Source: Terrisporobacter vanillatitrophus (lineage in GTDB: Bacteria > Bacillota > Clostridia > Peptostreptococcales > Peptostreptococcaceae). From it: a stretch of 64,000 nt of DNA. Both the position numbers and the translations under genes were made by a program. Positions within the stretch are counted from its first letter, which is position 1. Each line of letters begins with the position of its first letter. The stretch is taken from the NCBI RefSeq assembly GCF_051148895.1, contig NZ_CP154625.1, positions 2,666,001-2,730,000 on the forward strand, given 5' to 3'. This document shows positions 25,822-33,743 of this stretch, piece by piece. Below the pieces are notes generated by a model, which was given only the letters and a program-made list of their open reading frames with translations, searched no databases and was not told the DNA's origin.

Positions 25822-27606
25822 TTAGTTATTTACAGAATTAACTAATATATTAATTAATTCACTGGATTTTTCATTAAAAGTAGTTATAAATGTTAAATAC
25901 TCACTAGCTCTATTCATAACCATATATATTTTATTAAGATCTCCTATAAAGTCATTTACTTGATAGTCTTGATCTTCTTCATTTATAGTTTGATTATACA
26001 ACATTTCTAATTCACAAAATACAACTGCCTTATATTCCAAACTTTTAATAAAGTATAAATTCGATATGGTTATACCACTTTTTTTACCATATTTATTTAG
26101 ATTATCATCTCCAACAATATATGGAATACTTACATCATCCAATGCTTTTCTAAGAAGATATTGAAAATATATTGTTTTTCCATTTTTTAATTTCTTTTTA
26201 TTATATGGAAATACGATAGCTATGTCACTGTAATTTAAGCCTTTGTTATTTACAAGATATTCAATTTCCCATAATATTGAGTTAATTTGCTCTTCTAAAT
26301 CTTCAACTTTCACAATTTGAGCTGAAATTCCGCCTTCCATAAGAATATCACTAGGTATATATATGTCTCGGCTTACATTATTTCTCAAATCTTTTATATA
26401 ATTATTGGTATTTTTGCAAAATGCATTTGAAAAATTAATAATTTCCTTTTTCTGTCTATAGTTTTTTCTAAGTAGCACTTTTTCATCAAAATCAATATAC
26501 TCTAAAGGAATTTTAAATATATTTACACTATTGTATATGTTTAAAGATTCACAATAATACATATTGAATATATATTTTGTTTCGTATAAAAATTCTTGAA
26601 TAAATTCAACATCTTTTTTATCAAAACTTTCACTTTCATCTATAAAGATACCTTTAAACATTCTTTTATTTTTTATAACATTTTTAGCTTGTTTTATCAA
26701 ATTATTAAAAGTTTTTTCATAATCTTTTTTTAATAAACCATAATCTAGTATTAAATTATACTTTTTAGATAATTTAAATACAAAAGATGAAATTGTATGT
26801 ACCTCTAAGTTGTTATTATCTTTATATAACAGTTTAAGACTTTCCCTAAGTTGATTACAAAGTTGCTTCGTATGAGTAAAAATTATAAAATTATGATGAG
26901 GATATATGCGTGCTAATTTTATTGCTCTACTCATCATAATAGTTGTTTTACCACTACCCGTAGGGCCTTCTATCAATATTTTTCCATAATTAATAGAAAG
27001 TGACTTTTCTAATTGTTCGTCAGCAATCATAGTAGCGCTATAATTGTAATCTCCTTGAGAAAAAGTTATTTTTTTAAACTCTTTGTTAATATGATAAGCA
27101 CCATTTAATTCATAGTATTCTGGGCATATATCTAAAATATATAAATTTAGCTCTATTTCATTATTTTCTTCTTTTAAATAATTATCTATTTCTTCCCTAT
27201 TATTAATTATGTTTTTTAATTTGCTCTTATCTATTATATTGTGACTAACAAAATCTTCTAAACCATATGTATCTTCTATATCCACATAAGGCATGATAAA
27301 TACATAATTAAAACTAATATTATTATAGAACTGAGCCATTTTTAATTTTAACAACTCATATTCTTCATTCATTACTTCAATCAATTCTTCATCTAATATA
27401 GAAAATAAGTCTTCACTTGTATCCATAAATTTGACAAAAAGTATTTTATTATTTTTTATATATAACAAATCTGTGTTAATTCCTCTAAAAGGAGTAACTT
27501 TTGGCACTACATTTGTATTGTCAGAGTTCTTTTCGTAAAAAATTTTTTCAACTTCTTTTACTTTTAATGCATCTAATTGTGAATTAATATTAATATTTTG
27601 CCTCAA
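25822..27606 (-). CDS. SF1 (UvrD-like) helicase with N-terminal NERD-like region
   Basis: A 594-residue ATP-dependent helicase-like protein. The N-terminal part (about residues 30-180) contains RGINTDLLYIKNNKILFVKF, resembling NERD/restriction-nuclease-like folds, but without a full catalytic set that I can confirm. The motor shows Walker A GPTGSGKTT near residue 215, motif Ia FTHTKQ near 245, Walker B FIDESE near 325, a RKNYRQ arginine motif near 390, and a C-terminal KSLEYKAVVFCE motif V near 530. The substrate and role are unknown, likely DNA or RNA repair. The start is TTG at 27606, set by AAAGGGGG eight bases upstream. It lies directly upstream of the degenerate recombinase gene. Confidence 0.78.
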   Translation of the reverse strand: MRQNININSQLDALKVKEVEKIFYEKNSDNTNVVPKVTPFRGINTDLLYIKNNKILFVKFMDTSEDLFSILDEELIEVMNEEYELLKLKMAQFYNNISFNYVFIMPYVDIEDTYGLEDFVSHNIIDKSKLKNIINNREEIDNYLKEENNEIELNLYILDICPEYYELNGAYHINKEFKKITFSQGDYNYSATMIADEQLEKSLSINYGKILIEGPTGSGKTTIMMSRAIKLARIYPHHNFIIFTHTKQLCNQLRESLKLLYKDNNNLEVHTISSFVFKLSKKYNLILDYGLLKKDYEKTFNNLIKQAKNVIKNKRMFKGIFIDESESFDKKDVEFIQEFLYETKYIFNMYYCESLNIYNSVNIFKIPLEYIDFDEKVLLRKNYRQKKEIINFSNAFCKNTNNYIKDLRNNVSRDIYIPSDILMEGGISAQIVKVEDLEEQINSILWEIEYLVNNKGLNYSDIAIVFPYNKKKLKNGKTIYFQYLLRKALDDVSIPYIVGDDNLNKYGKKSGITISNLYFIKSLEYKAVVFCELEMLYNQTINEEDQDYQVNDFIGDLNKIYMVMNRASEYLTFITTFNEKSSELINILVNSVNN

Positions 27607-27765
27607 TTTGCATTCCCCCTTTATAGTAATTATATCATTTAAACATATATTTTACTATATTCTCAAATATATACATTTTATTATAGTAAAATTCACTTCG
27701 CCTAGTATCTAAATAATTACTTTACTTCTTATATAAAATAATTTATGTTTTATATATATTTTAAT

Positions 27766-27795
27766 AAAAAAAGGAGAGTTAAAACTCTCCTTTTT
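27766..27795 (-). terminator. intrinsic terminator of rny
   Basis: A 13-bp stem (AAAAAGGAGAGTT at 27768-27780 with AACTCTCCTTTTT at 27783-27795) has a T7 tract on the minus strand, immediately after the rny stop. Confidence 0.92.
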
Positions 27796-27796
27796 A

Positions 27797-29383
27797 TTAT
27801 TTAGCATATTCTATTGCTCTTGTTTCTCTTATTATACTTACTTTTATTTGACCTGGGTATTCAAGCTCGTCCTCAATTTGTTTAGTCATCTTTCTAGCTA
27901 ATAAGTGAAGTTCTTCATCATTTACGCTATCAGGTTTGACCATTATTCTGATTTCTCTACCAGCTTGAATTGCATAAGATTTTTCTACACCTTCATAAGA
28001 GTTAGCTATTTCTTCAAGCTTTTCTAATCTCTTAATATATGCTTCTAAAGTTTCTCTTCTTGCTCCTGGTCTTGCTGCAGATATGGCATCTGCTGCTGTA
28101 ACTAATACAGCCTCAACTATTTGTGGCTCATAATCTCCATGGTGAGTACTCATTGCATGTATAACATCCTTAGATTCTTTATATCTTCTAAGTAAATCCA
28201 TACCTATTTCAACATGAGTTCCTTCCATTTCATGATCTACTGCTTTACCTATATCATGAAGTAAACCAGCTCTCTTAGCTAGTTTTATATCTGCACCAAT
28301 TTCTGCTGCCATAATTCCTGCTATATGAGCAACTTCTATTGAATGCTTTAATACATTTTGTCCATAACTTGTTCTATAATTCAATCTACCAAGTAGTTTA
28401 ACTAGTTCAGGATGTAATCCATGTACACCAGTTTCAAAAGTAGCTTGTTCTCCAAACTCTTTGATGATACTATCAACTTCTTTTCTTGCTTTTTCTACCA
28501 TCTCTTCTATTCTAGCTGGATGTATTCTTCCATCTGATATTAGCTTTTCTAATGCTATTCTTGCTACTTCTCTTCTAATAGGATCGAAGCCTGATAAAAT
28601 TACAGCTTCTGGAGTGTCATCAATTATAAGATCTATACCTGTTAAAGTTTCTAGAGTTCTTATATTTCTCCCCTCTCTACCTATTATTCTCCCCTTCATT
28701 TCATCATTTGGTAAGTTCACAACAGTTACTGTTGTTTCCGCAACATGATCTGCTGCACATTTTTGGATAGCATAGCCTATTATTTCCCTAGATTTCTTTT
28801 CAGCTTCTTCTTTAGCTTGCGTTTCAATATCCTTAATCATTATAGACATTTCATGTCTTACTTCTCTTTCAGCATTTGCAAGAATTATATCTTTAGCTTT
28901 TTCACAAGTAACCCCTGATATATCTTCAAGCTTTTCAAGTTGCTTAACTTTTATTTCTTCTACTTCGTCTTCTTTTCTTTGTACCACTTTTAACTTTTCA
29001 TTTAAACTAGATTCTTTAACCTCTAGATTTTGTTGCTTCTTTTCAATAGATTCTTCTTTTTGAAGAACTCTTCTTTCATACTTTTGAACTTCATTACGTC
29101 TTTCTCTTTGTTCTTTTTCTGCATCAGTTCTCCATTTGTGAATCTCTTCTTTTGCCTCTAATAATTTTTCTTTTTTTATTGTTTCTGAGTCTTTATTTGC
29201 TTTATCTATTATATCTTTGGCTAAGTCTTTAGCTTCACCAATTTTAGTTTCAGATATATTTTTTCTAACAAAATATCCAACTATAATACCAATAGCTAAA
29301 CCAAGTATGCTGGCTATTATTTCTATGACATCCACCTCCTTTTGTAATAATCCCAAAATATCAATATTATTCTTTAACATCAT
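27797..29383 (-). CDS. rny: ribonuclease Y
   Basis: A 528-residue membrane-anchored endoribonuclease that initiates mRNA decay in Firmicutes. Order: N-terminal membrane helix (about residues 20-39), a long coiled coil (about 45-190), a KH domain with GRIIGREGRNIR near 233, and an HD domain with HSIEVAHIAG near 346 and LLHDIGKA near 374, carrying the metal-binding His/Asp pair. The ATG at 29383 is behind a modest AAAGGG. A far stronger AAGGAGG sits inside the frame at about 29336-29344 with no ATG, GTG or TTG in frame at the right distance, so the true start is uncertain. A YlbF-family protein, a possible partner, is encoded at 3.4 kb. Confidence 0.93.
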   Translation of the reverse strand: MMLKNNIDILGLLQKEVDVIEIIASILGLAIGIIVGYFVRKNISETKIGEAKDLAKDIIDKANKDSETIKKEKLLEAKEEIHKWRTDAEKEQRERRNEVQKYERRVLQKEESIEKKQQNLEVKESSLNEKLKVVQRKEDEVEEIKVKQLEKLEDISGVTCEKAKDIILANAEREVRHEMSIMIKDIETQAKEEAEKKSREIIGYAIQKCAADHVAETTVTVVNLPNDEMKGRIIGREGRNIRTLETLTGIDLIIDDTPEAVILSGFDPIRREVARIALEKLISDGRIHPARIEEMVEKARKEVDSIIKEFGEQATFETGVHGLHPELVKLLGRLNYRTSYGQNVLKHSIEVAHIAGIMAAEIGADIKLAKRAGLLHDIGKAVDHEMEGTHVEIGMDLLRRYKESKDVIHAMSTHHGDYEPQIVEAVLVTAADAISAARPGARRETLEAYIKRLEKLEEIANSYEGVEKSYAIQAGREIRIMVKPDSVNDEELHLLARKMTKQIEDELEYPGQIKVSIIRETRAIEYAK

Positions 29384-29558
29384 TTAAATTATGCCCTTTT
29401 TCACTAGAAGGCCCAAGTTTTAAATTTAATAAAGTTTCTTTATCTATAATCTTGGAATACTTTAAATAAAATCATCATAATTTAAAATATTTTATCCTCA
29501 TTTAATTTTATAATTTTTTCTAATTCATGTCAAGTTTATAGGAGGGGCGTATTCATTT

Positions 29559-30590
29559 TTATTCTTCACTTTGGCTATCTTCTTCCACAACTGCTTTATC
29601 AAGGTTATAATGTTCTCTAACTTTAGTATTTATTTCATCAGTTAAGTCCATATTATCGGCTAAAAATTTCTTGACATTTTCTCTACCTTGTCCAAGTTTT
29701 ATATCATTATATGCATACCATGAACCTGATTTTTTAACTATATCAACATCTGCTGCTATATCTAATAAATCCCCAATTTTAGATATTCCCTCTCCATACA
29801 TTATGTCAAATTCAGCTTGTTTAAATGGAGGCGCAACTTTATTTTTAACGACTTTTACTCTTGTTCTATTTCCAAGTACTTTATCTCCTTGTTTAATACT
29901 GTCTATTCTTCTTACATCAAGTCTTACTGATGAGTAGAATTTAAGAGCACGTCCACCTGTTGTAGTTTCTGGGTTACCAAACATTATACCAACCTTTTCT
30001 CTTAACTGGTTTATAAATACAGCTACACAGTTTGATTTCTTTATTGATCCTGTTAACTTTCTTAAAGCTTGAGACATAAGCCTTGCTTGAAGACCAACAT
30101 GAGAATCTCCCATTTCCCCTTCTATTTCTGCTTTTGGAACTAAGGCTGCTACTGAGTCAACTACTATTATATCTATAGCTCCAGATCTTATTAAAGCTTC
30201 TGTTATTTCAAGAGCTTGTTCCCCTGTATCTGGTTGTGAAATTATTAAGTTATCTATATCTACACCTAAAGCTTTAGCATATACTGGATCTAGGGCATGT
30301 TCTGCATCTATAAATGCAGCTATACCACCGTTTTTTTGTGCTTCAGCTACTGTATGTAGAGCAACTGTTGTTTTACCTGAAGATTCTGGTCCATATATCT
30401 CAACAATTCTTCCCTTAGGAAGTCCACCAATACCTACTGCAATATCTAGTCCTATAGATCCTGTAGATATTACATCTATATTCAACGAAGTAGCTTCCCC
30501 AAGTCTCATAACAGATCCTTTACCAAAGTCTTTTTCTATTTTGCCTAAAGCCTGATTAAGGGCTTGTAATTTTTCTTTTTCTATACTCAT
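29559..30590 (-). CDS. recA: recombinase RecA
   Basis: A 343-residue RecA that forms filaments on single-stranded DNA, drives homologous recombination and stimulates LexA self-cleavage. Seen are the Walker A GPESSGKTT near residue 67, the second catalytic stretch FIDAEHALDP near 93, Walker B IIVVDSVAALVP near 140, loop L2 GNPETTTGG near 205, and an acidic C-terminus. Its own promoter (30640-30668) and a LexA-type operator (30612-30626) show SOS control. The gene after it is rny, 175 bases downstream; I see no terminator in that gap, so readthrough is possible. Confidence 0.98.
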   Translation of the reverse strand: MSIEKEKLQALNQALGKIEKDFGKGSVMRLGEATSLNIDVISTGSIGLDIAVGIGGLPKGRIVEIYGPESSGKTTVALHTVAEAQKNGGIAAFIDAEHALDPVYAKALGVDIDNLIISQPDTGEQALEITEALIRSGAIDIIVVDSVAALVPKAEIEGEMGDSHVGLQARLMSQALRKLTGSIKKSNCVAVFINQLREKVGIMFGNPETTTGGRALKFYSSVRLDVRRIDSIKQGDKVLGNRTRVKVVKNKVAPPFKQAEFDIMYGEGISKIGDLLDIAADVDIVKKSGSWYAYNDIKLGQGRENVKKFLADNMDLTDEINTKVREHYNLDKAVVEEDSQSEE

Positions 30591-30611
30591 ATTATTTCAT
30601 CCTTCCTTTTC

Positions 30612-30626
30612 GCAAACATTTGTTCT
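30612..30626 (-). promoter_or_regulatory. LexA (SOS) operator of recA
   Basis: The minus strand reads AGAACAAATGTTTGC, matching the Gram-positive SOS box (CGAACRNRYGTTYG) at all but the outermost base. It lies just downstream of the recA -10 box, where a bound repressor would block transcription. Confidence 0.8.
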
Positions 30627-30639
30627 ATATGTTACTTTT

Positions 30640-30668
30640 ATTATATCTTATAAAACTTTCTTAGTCAA
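30640..30668 (-). promoter_or_regulatory. recA sigma-A promoter
   Basis: On the minus strand TTGACT (30663-30668), 17 bp, and a perfect TATAAT (30640-30645). Transcription would start near 30633 and the SOS box covers the start-site region. Confidence 0.85.
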
Positions 30669-30782
30669 TTGAATTTGAGCTTTATCTTCAACATATATTA
30701 TAAATTAGTTTAACTATAAAGACATACATTTATATTTATAAACTTATATATAAACTTTTATACGAATATTTTTTATTTTTTT

Positions 30783-30820
30783 AAAAAAATCCTTCCTGAA
30801 TCTAATTCAGCAAGGATTTA
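30783..30820 (-). terminator. intrinsic terminator of the ftsK-pgsA operon
   Basis: On the minus strand AAATCCTT-g-CTGAAT pairs with ATTCAG-g-AAGGATTT around one mismatch (30787-30817), then a T7 tract. It lies just after pgsA and upstream of the recA promoter. Confidence 0.85.
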
Positions 30821-30824
30821 TAAC

Positions 30825-31367
30825 TTATTTACTATTCATAAATAATTCTTTATTTTTATATAAGTAGTCTGCTCCAGAATATAAAGTAAAAAATGTTGCA
30901 ATTAACATAAGTATAGTTCCAACTTGTAATAATATACTATTATTTACATTAGCTCCAAGAAGTAAAATTATTATGGCTAACATTTGGCTTATTGTTTTTA
31001 TTTTACCTCCACCACTGGCAGCTATAACTTTTCCATCTGCAGCTGCTATAGCTCTTAAAATGCTTACAGTAAGCTCTCTTGCAACTATAATAATGACCAT
31101 CCAACCTGCAACTAAATTTGATTCTATCATACATATAAGAGCTGATATTACTAATAATTTATCAGCTAAAGGATCCATAAATTTTCCAAAGTCAGTAACT
31201 AAATTATTTTTTCTTGCAATATGACCATCTAGAGCATCTGTTATTGATCCAATAATAAATATTAAACAGGCAATTAAATAATGATTTGTAATGTCTAGCA
31301 TCATTATAATTACAAATACCGGTATTAACAAAATTCGCAGTAATGTTAATTTATTTGGTAAATTCAT
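30825..31367 (-). CDS. pgsA: CDP-diacylglycerol-glycerol-3-phosphate 3-phosphatidyltransferase
   Basis: A 180-residue integral membrane enzyme that makes phosphatidylglycerol phosphate from CDP-diacylglycerol and glycerol-3-phosphate, the first step to PG and cardiolipin. The CDP-alcohol phosphotransferase signature DGHIARKNN...DFGKFMDPLADK is intact near residues 47-70, with its three aspartates. About five membrane helices follow the usual layout. The start overlaps the end of rimO by 17 bases, showing translational coupling, and the gene closes the operon before a strong terminator. Confidence 0.96.
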   Translation of the reverse strand: MNLPNKLTLLRILLIPVFVIIMMLDITNHYLIACLIFIIGSITDALDGHIARKNNLVTDFGKFMDPLADKLLVISALICMIESNLVAGWMVIIIVARELTVSILRAIAAADGKVIAASGGGKIKTISQMLAIIILLLGANVNNSILLQVGTILMLIATFFTLYSGADYLYKNKELFMNSK

Positions 31368-32688
31368 CTTGTATATCCCCCATTAAATCATACTCTAGGG
31401 CAGTGTTTATTTTAACATTTACAAAATCTCCTGACTCTAGATTAGTATGTGATTTTACATATACTATACTGTCAATTTCTTCTGCATCTAATTGAGTTCT
31501 TCCAATATATACATTGTCCTCAATTTGTTCTTCTATTAAAACTTCATATGTTTTACCTATTTTTCTTTGGTTTATTTCTTCTGAGATACTTTGTTGAATC
31601 ATCATTATAACATCTCTTCTTTCTTCTTTAACTTCTTGTTCTAAATGATTAGGAAGCTTATCTGCTGCAGTTCCTTCTTCTCTTGAATAAGGAAATACAC
31701 CTAACTTGTCAAATTTAACTTCTTTAACAAATTCCACAAGTTCTTGGAAATCTCTTTCGTCTTCTCCTGGGAATCCTGTTATTAATGTTGTTCTAAGTGT
31801 TGCATCAGGTATTGCAGTTCTAATCATATTTATTTTATTTATTAATTCTTCTTTAGTAGTTTGTCTATTCATTAATTTTAATATTTTATTACTTGCATGT
31901 TGTATTGGCATATCAAAGTAAGAGCAAATATTATCATTTCTTTTTATAACATCTACTAACTCTTTTGTTATTGATTCTGGATATGAGTACATTATTCTTA
32001 TCCATTTTAATCCTTCTATTTTAGCCAACTCTTCTAATAATTGTGGTAATCTTGCTCCTCCATATATATCAGAACCATACATTGTAGAGTCTTGTGCTAT
32101 AACTACTAATTCTTTAACTCCGCCTTGTGCTAAGTTTTTAGCTTCAGCTACTATATCTTCTATTTTTCTACTTTTTTGTTTCCCTCTTAATTTTGGTATT
32201 ATACAATAAGTACAGTGTTTATCACAACCTTCACTTATTTTTATATAAGCCATATAATCTGGCGTTGAAACGTATCTTGGTAGATCTTCATTGTAAACAA
32301 CTTCTATATCATTTAAGCTAACTACCTGTTTCTCTTTTTGTAAATTTTCTAAGATTTCGTCAATATTTTGGTAACTTCCTGTACCTACTATTGCATCTAT
32401 TTCAGGAATTTCTTCTTTTAATTCATCTGAATATCTTTGAGCTAAACATCCTGTAACAATAAGTAATTTTAAGTTTCCAGTTTCTTTAAGATTTGCAAAT
32501 TCTACTATAGTTTCTATAGACTCTTGTTTTGCTGATTCTATAAACCCACATGTATTTACTAATATTACATCTGCCTCATCAAAATCCCCTGTAAGTTTGT
32601 AACCCTTTTTATTTAATATACCCATCATTATTTCTGCATCTACTAGGTTTTTCGAACAACCTAACGATTCTAGTGCTATTTTTAACAT
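31351..32688 (-). CDS. rimO: ribosomal protein S12 methylthiotransferase
   Basis: A 445-residue radical-SAM methylthiotransferase that modifies a conserved aspartate of ribosomal protein S12. Domains in order: UPF0004 with cluster cysteines (SLGCSKN near residue 10, NTCGF near 46, GCLAQ near 80), the radical SAM core with the CDKHCTYC motif near 154, and a C-terminal TRAM domain near 380-440. It starts behind GGAAGGAG, overlaps the end of mnmH by seven bases, and overlaps pgsA at its own end, so the three genes are coupled. The same rimO-pgsA pairing is common in Firmicutes. Confidence 0.97.
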   Translation of the reverse strand: MLKIALESLGCSKNLVDAEIMMGILNKKGYKLTGDFDEADVILVNTCGFIESAKQESIETIVEFANLKETGNLKLLIVTGCLAQRYSDELKEEIPEIDAIVGTGSYQNIDEILENLQKEKQVVSLNDIEVVYNEDLPRYVSTPDYMAYIKISEGCDKHCTYCIIPKLRGKQKSRKIEDIVAEAKNLAQGGVKELVVIAQDSTMYGSDIYGGARLPQLLEELAKIEGLKWIRIMYSYPESITKELVDVIKRNDNICSYFDMPIQHASNKILKLMNRQTTKEELINKINMIRTAIPDATLRTTLITGFPGEDERDFQELVEFVKEVKFDKLGVFPYSREEGTAADKLPNHLEQEVKEERRDVIMMIQQSISEEINQRKIGKTYEVLIEEQIEDNVYIGRTQLDAEEIDSIVYVKSHTNLESGDFVNVKINTALEYDLMGDIQDEFTK

Positions 32689-33740
32689 TGTTTAACTCCT
32701 TCCATTGCTGTCTTATGAAAACTTATTAATTTTTCTATTATATCGTTTATGTCTTCAAATTTCATTACGTCATTGTATTTATATTGGTTTACTGAATGCA
32801 TATAAAGAGGATCATAGTAAAATACTAAAAACTTTTCAACTAACTCTTCATACTGTTCCTTATCCAATAATTCTAAGTATTCATCTACAGTTTTATTTCC
32901 AAGTCTTTTTCTAAATGTATTTATACATTGTCTTAAGGCTTGTATATTATCTTCATTTCTATCATAAATATAATCTTTACAAAGTCTTTTTACTCTATCC
33001 TTTATATCACATTCTATAAGTATATGATATCCATCTCTTATTATTGCTTCATATATGTCATTTGGTACTAGTGCATGACCTACTCTTTTACTTTCACTTT
33101 CTATAAATAAGTAATCACTCTTTGAAAAAAATAATGATTCAAATATTCTAGAATCAAAAGTTTTTTGAGTTGGTGGCTTTTCATCATAAGTTATAAATCC
33201 AAATACAGATCCAGTATTTCTCGCCATATACTCTAAGTCTACTATATCCATATTATTTTTTTCTAATTCTACTAATAACTCTGTTTTACCAACTCCAGTT
33301 AATCCATGAAGAACTATAAATTGCTTTTTGTCCATTATGTTGCTTAAATAATTTTGCACATAATTTCTATAAGATTTATATCCACCTTCTAACTTGTACA
33401 AATCTATTCCAATAGAGCTAAGTAAATTGGCTACAGAGCCACTTCTCATTCCACCCCTTGCACAATATATTACTATATGTTCATACTCACTTGACAATTC
33501 TTTTGCTAGTTTGTACATGTCTTTCAACTTTGGGGAAACAAAGTCCAAACCTTTATCTATGGCTTCGTGTTTCCCTTCTTGTTTGTATATAGTACCAACC
33601 TCACAATACTCATCATTATCAAATAATGGCATATTATAAGCATTTAATATATGATCATCTAAGTATTCTCTCTCTGTTCTAACATCTATAAAAATTGTTT
33701 TTTCTAATTTTAAAGCATCTTCTATTTTAATTGTTTTCAA
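32682..33740 (-). CDS. mnmH: tRNA 2-selenouridine synthase
   Basis: A 352-residue SelU/MnmH enzyme. It replaces sulfur by selenium in 2-thiouridine at the tRNA wobble position, via a geranylated intermediate, using selenophosphate. Order: N-terminal rhodanese domain with the active cysteine in YCARGGMRSG near residue 93, then a P-loop domain with GLTGVGKTE near 145. Its presence implies a selenium pathway (selD) elsewhere in the genome. The start is TTG at 33740 with AAGGTG eight bases upstream, only three bases after the ftsK stop, so it is in one operon with ftsK and rimO. Confidence 0.93.
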   Translation of the reverse strand: MKTIKIEDALKLEKTIFIDVRTEREYLDDHILNAYNMPLFDNDEYCEVGTIYKQEGKHEAIDKGLDFVSPKLKDMYKLAKELSSEYEHIVIYCARGGMRSGSVANLLSSIGIDLYKLEGGYKSYRNYVQNYLSNIMDKKQFIVLHGLTGVGKTELLVELEKNNMDIVDLEYMARNTGSVFGFITYDEKPPTQKTFDSRIFESLFFSKSDYLFIESESKRVGHALVPNDIYEAIIRDGYHILIECDIKDRVKRLCKDYIYDRNEDNIQALRQCINTFRKRLGNKTVDEYLELLDKEQYEELVEKFLVFYYDPLYMHSVNQYKYNDVMKFEDINDIIEKLISFHKTAMEGVKQC

Positions 33741-33743
33741 ATT

